Positions 47,926-60,000 of a DNA stretch of 64,000 nucleotides are shown piece by piece (the first letter of the stretch is position 1; each line of letters begins with the position of its first letter). The stretch is from Blastobasis lacticolella (Eukaryota; Arthropoda; Insecta; Lepidoptera; Blastobasidae), in the NCBI GenBank assembly GCA_905147135.1, contig LR990058.1:13243349-13307348 (forward strand), in the 5' to 3' direction. A program made the position numbers and the translations under genes. The notes under the pieces are model-generated. The model was not told the DNA's origin, made no database searches, and saw only the letters and a list, made by a program, of their open reading frames with translations.

Positions 47926-50900
47926 TTAATAATAACATAGCTGAACATTGCAAAGAAACGACTATATGACGGATTTTAGTTTATACTGTACACCATCGCT
48001 CTGTAGCATTACTAAACTGTGTAGGTAGTGTGGAGGTAAATGGACATGATCCCTGATGAGGAGGGAAGTAGATATCCCAAGTACGAATATCATTAATTCT
48101 AAATCAAACACCTTTCACATCTGACGTAACAGTAACAGACATTCCGTTTTGGCTTGAGCTGTTACCAAGTCTCACAATAAGGCATTCGTCAGCAAACCCC
48201 CGACAGTATACATGTACTTAAATATATCCCATACTAATGAACCAATTTTAACCAAACAAACCTAAGAACCTTCTTGATTAAACTGGTTGTCGAATGAAGA
48301 AAACCGCATCGAAATCAGTCCATCCGTTCGGGGGCAACGATGCCATAGATATAAATACACGTCACACTTAAATATTCCGATTTTAGCGTCAGAGGTTACA
48401 GATAAAAACAACATACAATAAAGTTTTACACTATAAGTACTCCGATTTGTCCATTACTGATAAAAGTGGCAATATTTCAGAGTAAGAGGCGCCAGTCCAA
48501 TTAAATTATTGGAAGTATTTTTTATTGGTTTCAGGCGCAATAGAGCCCTAGAGAGAACTATTATCAGGCCCCTAAACCAATGAGGGTTTTTGCGATTCCA
48601 AAATCCACGAGGTGGAGTTACTGAGATGTTACCTGCTGTCAAAATAGAGCCCTGGCACGGGCTGGAATAGATTGGTAATTTTACAGCAGTTGTGTCCAAT
48701 AGCAAGACAGTATTTTGACATGGAACAGACCTTACGCCTCAGTGGCAACATCTGAAATCGTGACAATCCTCATTGAATTGGTCTAGATCATTCTAGCAAA
48801 ATAATACTTGTGATAAAATTCATACTTGGGATAAAAAACTGCTTACAATATTAATTTGCGCGATGATTATAATACATAATAAACCAAATTAATACAAGCA
48901 TATTAATGTACTATGAGACCGTGATATTGTTTAACTATTGTCAGTGCTAATTTGTTTGACATGTGGTTCACAATGCAAGCATCCAGAAGTAGGGCGAAAC
49001 CTGGAGGACTGTTTTCTTCTCATTATAGAAGATAGTGACCTTGGACAGGCTTTTCATAGCCCGGTTGTATTTTTGAAACATTTTAATTCGACTGGTATGC
49101 GAATTTGCTACCTTATCTCTTTCACACTCGTCGTAACTTGCAACAAGTGTGAAAGAGAAGTTCAAGTTCGACATTCAAAAATAAAGTTTCTGGTCGGATT
49201 TAACATTGACGGCTTATCAAGTGATGACGATATACACATCAATTTTAACTTAGACGCGCAAAATGAGTGTCCGATATGATTTTATTGTCAATGACGCTTT
49301 CCGACAAATACACGGTAAACACTTACTAAATTAACCACCAATACTACCACGGAAATGGAAGGGCCACTTACAATAATGAATGTTTGTAAGACTGTTCACC
49401 AAAAATAGAATAGTTAGTACATTTATTTGGTACTCCATGCACACACATGAACTTATAACCATTTATACCAAAAATACAACCTAATACATGAGCTGTATGT
49501 GTTTGTTGCTGAAATTAAGAATGGCTATGAAAAACGGGAACAATCAAAGATCTGTTGTCTATATGGTTTCATCTAGGACATGAAACATAGAGAATAAAAA
49601 ACATAAAACCTTGTGCAATTATAATGGAAATGTTATGTAACCATAAGAAATATATTGCCAATGGTAATGCCTTTCAAACTGGAAGAACATATCAAGATGT
49701 AGAACTTCAAGCGAATAGGGCAGGTATTTATCACATTAGAGCTTTCGTAGGAAATAAAAAGAATATAGAATAGCTTCGTCATTGAGCAGTAGCCACGTAC
49801 TGACTGACATCTCGCAAGTTAACTTAAGTTTATAGCATCAACCTTATTGACCGAGCCCAAACAAACAATCATGATCGATTGTAAGAAGTCGTTATAAGCA
49901 AAGTCAGAGGCCCCCTAGAGTCAAAACTCCGACACCTCTATGATGAATGAATGACTGATCGAGCTTCCATTCCTATTTCAAGTCTTCTGCCTATTTTTAT
50001 GTTATTCAGTAGATAACCATACAAGCCAGGGGGCTTGATTAACCTTTCTGTATTGGTGAACACTCTTCCAAACATTCCACAGCTACAACATTCATACGAC
50101 CACACAAAACGGTATCAACATCAGATCGCACACGGCACGCTGCCGCACTTACACTACGCGTACACGGCATTTGTAAGTCACTGGCATGAATATTGCGTTG
50201 AATGTCTTTTATTTAAATAACTTAGGCCATTCCTACAAAAAAAAGACTTAAGAGCGCTTCAAGTTTGTACTTAATTTGTTTAGTTTCTATTTAGATGGTC
50301 TGTGTATTTCATTATATTTACATTGGAGAATTTCTTACATAAAAATAAAATTTATATTCGCAGTAGAAATCATTAGACAACAATATGTATATGTCGACTT
50401 ATTTTTTTTTAATATATAATAGCATGTCCAAGGATGAGTTAGAAACTAAAAAGAAGTATGGTTCATAAACGGTGTCATAATCTACCTAATTGCGTAATTT
50501 CGGAAAATCATTTGCTGTTTGTCGGCAATGTGAAATTCAGAAGCGCTCAGTACTAATACTAAAGCAATCTGCATTCCGTATGCCAGCACTATATCACTCC
50601 ATAGCCACACATCAGTACCACTGGTAGTGGTATCACCATACTATAATGTTTCGTAAAACAAAAGTGTTCATACTCACAACTGTACAACGGTGGCTGGTCG
50701 TTTTTAACTAATCGACTAAAGTGCCAGTGAGAACTGTCGCTTAAGAACCGGGGTTATCTCTCTCGACAAGTAACATTCCGTAAAGTAAAACTGTGGATAG
50801 ATAACTCAGCTAGACACAAACCAGGCGATACACCTCGAAACCTACCAGTCTTCAGTCATATAGTCCACTTATTGGTCGCACTTCACTGTCACTCGCTTGA

Positions 50901-50972
50901 CGCACTAGGGTACACGGTCCTCCCTTCTCGCGGCACTTTGCACTTCAGCCTCGTGGTCTCTGGCTGTGGGGG

Positions 50973-51076
50973 GCTGTGGCAGGCGGGCCATTGGCAGGCG
51001 GGCCATTGGCAGGCGGGCCAGTGGCAGGCGGGCCAGTGGCAGGCAGGCCGGTGGCAGGCAGGCCGGTGGCAGGCTA
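50973..51076. repeat. GC-rich minisatellite at the Mau2 stop codon
   Basis: About seven tandem units of the 14-15-bp type ggcaggcgggccatt, changing to ggcaggcgggccagt and ggcaggcaggccggt. It begins immediately downstream of the Mau2 stop (TAG at 51074-51076), so it is transcribed as the first part of the 3' UTR. Confidence 0.85.
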
Positions 51077-54000
51077 CGTGCCCGGGTGCGGCGGCGGCAG
51101 CGCGGGCGGCGGCCCGCTGGTCCACTGCACCAGCGCGTGCTGAGGCATCTGCGTGGCTTGGAAGTGGTCCTTCAGCAACGCTTGGGAGAAGTTGCAGTGC
51201 ATCTGGTACGCGTCCTTCTCGCGCTCGCTGTCGCCCGCCATCCGGTACAAGTCTGCCGGTGGAATAGAGGGTTAGAATTAGTAATAGAAATAGTGGTAAT
51301 ATATAAGTAGCCTACCATCCAAGTATCCAACTATTCTACATACACAAAACGATACAAGCAATCAGCACCTATTGGACCAGCTGATATTTGTGTCATGATA
51401 AGTTTGATTAACCTATAGACTCAAATTCCAAGTAACAACAGTGATGTATACACACCTACATCATCGGGTTTGTGTTGTCAATGGTAGAGACCCAATGGTT
51501 TGTAATCATAATTCAATCGCCCGACACCCATATATTGGGCTGTATCATCATCATCATCATATTAGCCGGAAGACGCCCACTGCTGGACATAGAAAAAACG
51601 CCGGTCTTGTGCCTTCCGCATCCAGCTGGTCGTCGGTCCACCTAGTGGAACGCCTACCCACGCTGCGTCTTCCGGTACGTCGCCACTCGAGAACTTTACT
51701 GCCCCATCGACCATCTGTTCTGCGAGCTATGTGCCCTTCTACCACCAATCCTTCGGGCTATGTCGGTGACCTAAGTTCACTTGCCCATTCCTGATTCGAT
51801 CGCGCACCGAAATTCGCCCTTTCCATCGCCCTGTAGGTGACAGTGAGCTAAGGCCCACCTGTACGAAACCCATAAAATCGTATGTTTTAACAAATCACCT
51901 TTCAATATAGCGGAGGCCCACAGCTGGACGTGCACGTCAGGTATCTTGCTGGCGAGCTGCATGGCCGGCGTGACCATGTTCATGCTTTCGCGCGAGTTGT
52001 TTAGCGACAGGAATATGTGGCCGAGCAGCACGAGCGAGCACGAGGTCAGCCGATTCAGGTCCTCGGCGTTCGCCATCTTGAGCGTCTCGCGGAGGTAGCG
52101 TCTGAGGAGCACGTAAATCGACTATTAGCTAAGATGGATACAATGTCTAGAATTTTTATCAAGTGGTAGGTCTCTGAGGAGTCTGCCTGGGTGAGTACTA
52201 CCGCCTTATCTATTTCAGCCGCCAAGCAACACTGCTTGCATTGTTGTTTCGGTTTGAAGGATATGGTAGCCAGCGTAATTACAGGCGTTAGGCATCTCAT
52301 TTAAATCCTCACAGTGACAACGCACCTGCGGTTCTGCATTTTTGTTGTCTGCAATCTAAATGCATGAACCGTAAATATTATGGGCGACAATTACCGCTTA
52401 CCAAAATATGGTCTATCTGCTCGTTTGTCACTGAGTAGAACAATAAAAAAAGAATGTTACCACTATGGCAGATAATTTATTTATTTATTCGTATGGCATA
52501 TTATTATGAAAAAGAAGGACCTATATTAGGACTTAATGCAGATTATAAAAGAACAGTTCCGTTTTAGTTTATAATAATAATTAATAACATAAACTTTATT
52601 TCAACCAACAAGTAAACTGAACCCAGCATGCATTAGCCCATATATTGTTAGTTGTACTGTCGTAATTTGTGTATTTGTATCAGTACATATAACATACAAA
52701 AATAATAATAACAATAAACGATACACTATGTCCAAACAAAATAATATAACCAATATAACAACGCTTTCTGGGCACCATTCCGGAGGGCATCGGTGTGGAC
52801 GACTTTTTTAATTTTTAGTATATATTTTATATGTAGTGTAAGGTATATGTATATAGATATATTTGTGTTGTAACTGTAAATATTTTATACAACGATATCA
52901 CTTACAAAATTATATAAGTAATACTCACTTGGCCTCGTTGTACCTGGCCTGGAAGAAGGCCTGTAGTCCCAGCACGTAGTAGGAGGCGGCGCGCAGCCCG
53001 TGCGCGTGCGCAGGGAGCGCCTCCGGACGCACCTGAAAGCGGATATCTTACTGACCATACTGCTATATGGTGATGATACTGCATCACCATCACAGCGCAT
53101 AACAGTCCACAGCAGGTCTTAGGGCCTCTCCCATGAGTGGGGAGGTTATTGAAATTGAAATAATCTCCCACACTTGGCAGCCGGGTTGGAGATCGCAATG
53201 TTATAAATATTACAACCTGTTACAAGACTTATGCTTCATCTTCGGCCGCATCGTCACTTACCAACAGGTGAGATGGCGATCAAATGCCTGTCTTATCATA
53301 CATAAAAAAAAATATATATAGCAATGGAAAACGCTGCTGCCCATTTTCCAGCCTACGGAGACTCTAGACCTTTTGCCTCGAAAACATTAGTCGCCTTGTA
53401 CGATTGGTACTATTTTACTCTACCAGACACCACAAGGCTTAACGAAAGAAATCAAAATAAGTTACGTAAATATAAATGCCATGTTGGACGTCAAGCTTTC
53501 GAGAAAGCTTGTCGCCACCTTGGACACTACTGCGCAATATGGAGTGTAAGGGGCTGGTGCTATTGTACTCTGCTGGACACCACGCGGCTTCCAGCGACGC
53601 TGTCACCGGGTCAGATACGTTTGTGGCACTGTATATGACTTCATTGCGATTGACGATCGGCTATGTACGACCAGCTTCGCAGTGGTCGCAGTACTGCGGC
53701 TGCCGAACGTAGCCGACGGGTGTCGATCGGCAATCGAAGTGATTGGTATCTTGGCTAGAGCCGCTGTAGTACTAACTAGAAGTTAGTGTAAAGCAAAGAC
53801 ATTCAGTAGAAATTCTTACTTTGACCAGTTACTATCTGTCTCCGTTGCGCAAATATATCACGCTCGCGCAATTTAAGGACGTAACTCTGCGACTGAACTG
53901 ATTAAACGTCTTTGCTTTAGTAGATTGTTCGACTACCGATTACAGAACCACATTTATTCCACTTGTTACGCTCCTGACACACCTCGCTTACTTCTTCGAC

Positions 54001-57000
54001 ATTATTTAATATATTCAGAAATATAGTCACCGTAGCCTCAACATAACTCGATCCTCAACATAGTGATAAACTCAATTCTCAACATAGTGACAAACTCAAC
54101 CCTCAACATAGTATAAAAATAGTGAAGTGTATGCTTGTTACCTGTTCCATGAGTTGCGCCAAATCGCTGTCCCTTCGCCCCCGTAAGTACACGATGGCTA
54201 GATTCAATTTCGCGAACATCCACAGGTCTCGCTCTTGTGACATCTGCAACATGAGAACAAATTCCGTAAGTATATGATGTATAACTTTAGAACGGTACTG
54301 GTCTAGTCTTGCGGAATACTTTGGTCATCCCCGCTACCCCAACGCCATTACGAATGGTGCTTAAGTTCGACTAGTATCAAAGTACGAAACGGTCACCCAT
54401 CCAGTTCTCCGACTCTGCGAGCGTTGCTTTATTTTGGTTATCGGTCTCGCAAGCACGCTGCCACAAGACCAGTGCCGCTTCCGCGTGTTGAAGAAACCAT
54501 CACAACAACAGTGTTAAAAATCTACGGATAAAACAGTCTTCTGTATATAACACCGCCACTCTATTTTCTGCTAAGGTCCGCTGCTCTTTCTTCTCCACTT
54601 CTTTTTTTATTTATTGCCTTACTGACGGACGGTCCACCTGATGGAAAGTGGCCATCGCATCGTAGTCCAGGACATCTGCAACCTAAGCTATCTTCGGCAT
54701 CCTCGCGTCGTAAGCCTTTGGTTCTCGCATCCGACTGGGCCATGTCAATCCATTGCTTTAGTCTTCCGCGCTACCACTTTCTTGACACCGGCAAGTTTAG
54801 GCACTGTTGTGTTATGACTGTAATCATCATCATCATCCTCTGCCAGGGTAAGCTTACCTACCCATTCTTCCCCACTTCGCCCGGTCTTCGGCATCCTCGC
54901 GTCGTAAGCCGTTAGCTCTCGCATCCGATTCTGCGATGTCAATCCATCGCTTCTTGGATCGCCCCCGGGGCCTATTTCCACCTATTGTATTATGAATAGG
55001 CGAAGATTGGCTATGCAAGCCATCTTCGTGCGATCTGATTAGGGGTTGAAGGGGTCGCCATGGCCGAAACCGGTCGGAAGAGAATAATAATAATAAAAAT
55101 ATTAATAGTTAAAGTAAATGTGTACTAACGTGTATGGCGGTATGGAACTGCGCCTCGGCAGCCTCCATACAGTTCATGGACATGGCGTACAGCCCCAGCA
55201 GGCAGTGCAGTTGCGGCGTGTGCGCCGCCACGCACCACGCTACGGGGATTAGCACACACGCTCATGTATTCAATTCAATTCATTTTAAAATGATCAACAC
55301 AAAAATTTTGCAACATAGAAGAAAAGAAACTGTACACAATAGTTAACAAAAAGCACATAAAAGCAAGCACAGTGTCGATGCATATGGTAGTAGATAAGTG
55401 GTGTGTGCTAATGGTGTAATGCATGTGTAAAGGGACCTCACTCAGTATTTTGCCCCGGTGCGAACCGAAGCGCTGGTTTTCAGTGGGACCCGCATTTTGA
55501 TCAATAATATTTACAAGTTAAATGTTCATAATTATCACAGCCCATATCAGTCCACTGCAAAACTTAGGGTCTCTCCCACGAAAGGGGAGGTTATTGCTAT
55601 AATCTCCACGCTCGGCAGGCGATTTGGAAATCGCAGAGTTTTTAATATAACAATAGAAAACGCTGCTGCCCATTTTTCAGTCTATAGACTAGATCTTTTG
55701 CCTCGAAAACATTTGTCGCCTTGTACGACACCCACGAATGTAAGGGGTTGGTGCTCTTTTACTCTGCCGAACACCACACGGCTATGTCGGACACCACACT
55801 GCTAAATGTTCATTAGGTCTAATTAATTATTAGGTACAGTACAAGAGCATATGTGCATTACCACTTCGAGAAAATTTTCCTTTGCCGCTACAGCAACATT
55901 CAGGGTATTTGGTGCATCTTTAGCTAAAATCATGTTGCTACAAGAAGAGAGAATTAGCTGTCATACATTCAATATAACACCTAAGCTATGTAGCTGTCAT
56001 ACATTCAATATAACACCTAAGCTATGAGTACACTTGTTTTGTCTGTAATTCATTTCTAATTTTGAAAACCAAACCCATTTCATAAAAAAAAATATGCAAA
56101 CAAGCTCGACAAACATTTCCCTCAAGAAACATTGCTGACGCTATGTGCAGGCTAATGAACTTTCAAAAAGTATACGCCAGTATAATGGTCTGGTGAAAGG
56201 AAAGGTCATTGAACTGGGCCACTACAGAGGGCATTGACTCAATGTGAATGTAAGGGAAAAGTTTGGTATATTGCTAAGTGATTATAATCATCTTGGCATT
56301 AAGTCCAGGTTGTGCTCTCGCAAATGAGGGCCCGGGATCCGCCTTGACCATGATCTAGGATTTGGCAGATTAGATAATTACGTGGAGCGACTGCCATCTC
56401 ACCTCCGCGACCTTGCTACCAGGGGAAATTGGTCAGATTGGATAATGGTCACTCATTAAGTCGCATGAATGTGCAGGTTTCACCACGATGGTTTCCCTCA
56501 CCGTAGGAGCATCGGTAAGCATTTAGCTTATGTACATAACTCAGAAAAGAGTCACTGGTACATGGCCGCAGTGGGATTCGAACCGGGTATAGCTAAACCA
56601 CTCGGCCACCAACGTTCCTACGACGATTGCTAAGTTATTATCGGTTTAGAAACAGTAAGAACATTTTACTGCGTAAAGACTCCCAGAGTTTATTCTTAAA
56701 TGCCTAACTGTGGTTATTTTTATACCATAGGTCTGAATAAAAATCACTCGTACAGATTTTTATTTATATATTGCCATTAAGAAGCACACCATGTCGTTGG
56801 AGGAGGCTCAAGCCCAGCAGTGGACTGTTATGGGCAGTTGATGCGATAATGATCATGATGATAAATCTATCTCTCAATGCCGATTTACACAATAGAAATT
56901 GGCAAAGAGTATGTTGATAACTTGGTAAGTAGTAAGAATAATAATATTCAGCTTATTTCAGCCAAAAAGTATATGTACTCCTAGGTATAGACTGTAACGG

Positions 57001-60000
57001 ATATCCGGCCACTATCCGGTATCCGGCCTATCCGGCCATAATTTACTATCCGGCCGGATACCGAATAATGCGTTAATATCCGGCCGGATACCGGTTAGTA
57101 AAAAATTTATGAAAAGCCCATAAAAGCTCATCGGAAATATATGCCCTTCTGTAGCAGTCGAGTAAAAAGTCGTATTAAAACGTTTAAAAACCATAAATAT
57201 TAATTAAAGAACTATTTATTATGTCGGCATCGGCACCTATTCTACTCGTATCGTTCAATTGGTAGGTTAGCAAAAAATTTTAATAGTTTTCTGGTCTTTT
57301 CTTTTTGCACTACTTATGCCTTTTCCATTAGCTGGAGTCAGCTCTCCTTGTCTGCTTCCTCCATTTCTTTCTATTTTGAGCAGTAGCAGCGTCAATAATA
57401 TTGTCCTTCAGGTCCCGTTGGTCCGCCGTCAGCCAGTGGGTCCCGTGGGTGTCTTCCGCGTCAGTGAGTCGTCGTCGCCAAATTTAGGGCTACTTGCACT
57501 AAGGTGATCTTTGGGGCGGCGGAACACATGCTCACACCATCGCATTGAATTTTTTTACATTTTCTCGGGCATAGGTGTGACTTTGTAACTTCCACGAGTG
57601 TGGACATTACGTACTTTGCCCAACAGGGTGACACCCGCTGATCAGCATAAATACGCATTTTTGTCGTGTGTGGCTAATGTGTAAGCCCGTATTTTGAAAC
57701 TATCAATCCGTATAAGGGCGGAAGAATTGTTCAGTTCAACGTTCAAATTATTCACATTAAACGAAAACTTTAAATTACGTAAACACATGCGTCAGTCGTA
57801 TAAACGTATAAACGCCGCGATTACAGCTTGTACAAACTTGTTCAGAGACCTGACCTGTAAATATCCGGCTATCCGGCTAAGAGGCTGGCCGAATATCCGG
57901 TATCCTATATCCGGCCAAACAACTATCCGTTTCATCTCTAGTATAGACCAACAGTATTAATATTCTGTGCTAAGTGTCAATAGGAGAAAAACAGGCTTTT
58001 TAATTATGCTTTGAATAGCAGTACAGTTCAATGAATAATTTGACAAATTTTGTGTATCGTTTGTTTACCATTTATGTAACTCGATTTGAATGACTTATTA
58101 TGTGCGTGCATTGGTGCGTTCGTACGTGCATATACAGTCCCATATACGTGTACGCACGTAAGTGCACATAAGTGCACGCATGTGTGCACTGGGACCCTAT
58201 TTCTGAATCGGTTGAATCGCTCGCATCCACGCATGCGCTACCTATCTTGTTCACACTCGTGCTAAGTTGCTAGAGATAGAAAAGACAATCATTAAAAGGC
58301 GAGCGCTCCCGTGGATGCAAGCGGTTTAAAAATCGAGCCCCTGGGGGCTCTTCTCTCTATCTATTTTGGAATCGCTCGCCTCGATTCGAACGCTTTTCAA
58401 TTTTGATTTGCGGCAACCATGTTTTCATGTTTTGCGGCAACCGGCAATTCAATATTTTTAAAATCACACCGGCAACACCCAAAGGGTACGGTTCAAAAAT
58501 AGGGAAACAGCATCATGCAACAAAATATCGAAATTTTCTTGTCGAAAATAAAAATTAAAGACCGCTTGAATCGAGGCGAAACATTCAAAAATAGGGCCCC
58601 TGCAGCGGTGCCGCCTATTTTCGATTGTACGCCGCCATTTTGATGGAGGTGAGTTTAAACCGCCCTAGCTCTGGCTCGCTGCGATTGGTCCACACTCAAT
58701 TGCATCAAAATGGCGGTGTGCTATCGGAGATCGGCGGTACGGCTGCTGGTGTGTTCGTGTGGGTATACAATACAATACAAAACTCTTTATTTGCACACCA
58801 AAGAACACAAATACAGATGAAAAATATATGGTAGGTAGTACAAAGGGCGGTCTTATCACATGTGGCAAACAATGCAACAATTCCCAAGACGACTCACCGG
58901 TAGGCGCCTGCGACAGCAGATCCGCTGCCCTAGCGATCTCTTGCAACGCCTGTGCCTTCCCGCCGGCCACCAGTCGGCACAGCGCCGCGTGCTCCACGAG
59001 AGCCATCCGCAGTCGCCAGGAGAGTGCCGCCCGCCGTAAGGCCACCGCGCCCGGGGTCACCGCGCCGTCGGGGGTCGACCCGCCTGAGCCGGGGGACTCT
59101 GAGCCGGCTGGGGGGGACAATCGATTGATAAATAATTGAGGAATAACACACAGACACATCTAGCCCCAAACTAAGTAAAACTTGGGGCTAAGCACTAAGG
59201 TGGCAAATACGCTTACAACCCGTCTGATAGTAAGCAGTCACGGCAGCCTATGAACGTTTGCAATACCAGGGGTCAGGCCCTCGCGCGCAAGTGCCCAACC
59301 GGGACATTAACGCTAAGACCAACAAGAAACCTTTCAACAAAACAATAAACCAGAATAAATCAAGAACTTTCCATCAGGTGGTTTCCAGTTTGTCTACAGT
59401 ATAATTTGGAATTATTTGACATCGTCATTACATGTATTGTTTATGGTAAATTGAATGAATGCACCTACCTACCTCATCTACTAAAAATCTGGTATTATTT
59501 AAATACTGAAATAAATGTATATTTTATTTTATTTCTTCTTCTTGGTCGTTCCCTCACTGCTGAGGATCGTGACATCTTTGGAGTTTGTCAATTGCATGTC
59601 TCCATCGGGTTCGATCAGTCGCCTGATGTAATGCGACGTTGACGGATGTATCCAGTTGTTCGGATATTTAATTTATAACCTAAAAACACCACCCCAACCC
59701 ACTCACAATTCAACTTGTCGATCTGCGCCAACGCCTTCTCGGTGTACTTGTGCGCCTTGTCCATGTAGCCGGCCTGCGCGGAGTGCATCACCGTCACCAG
59801 GTACACGAGCACGTACAGCTGCTGGCGCGCCAGCCACACGAACGACTCGCCGCCCGGCGCCGCGCCCGCCGCGCCAGCAGCGCCGCCGTAGCACACCGCT
59901 GGCACAATCAAATCAAATCACGGGTCAGTTTAGGCTTTTACAAACACACATGAATGGCGGAATCTTAAATATTTTACATAATCTTAATTCTTAATTCTAT

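Larger units (their letters stand above)
46294..51073. other. Long gene-free stretch, possibly partly Mau2 3' UTR
   Basis: No supported exon. An AATAAA on the minus strand at 50208-50213, about 860 bp below the Mau2 stop, could end its transcript; others occur as far as 46490. A 222-bp inverted-terminal element lies at 47598-47818 and a 22-bp inverted repeat at 47822-47925. The 113-codon frame at 48938-49279 has no ATG. Confidence 0.4.

Noticed and set aside
48938..49279. 113-codon open frame on the plus strand
   Set aside because: No ATG start, no family resemblance and no splice support. A 12-bp hairpin (ctctttcacact/agtgtgaaagag) lies inside.
50872..51310. Plus-strand frames of 114-131 codons rich in GRQAG/WQAGH repeats
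   Set aside because: They are antisense translations of the Mau2 last exon and the adjoining minisatellite.
55862..55923. Exon-like segment ([18 protein letters not shown]) between Mau2 exons
   Set aside because: Its acceptor and donor look acceptable, but including it breaks the phase into the next exon. Skipping it gives a direct match to the MAU2 family (SQAPT joined to [12 protein letters not shown]).
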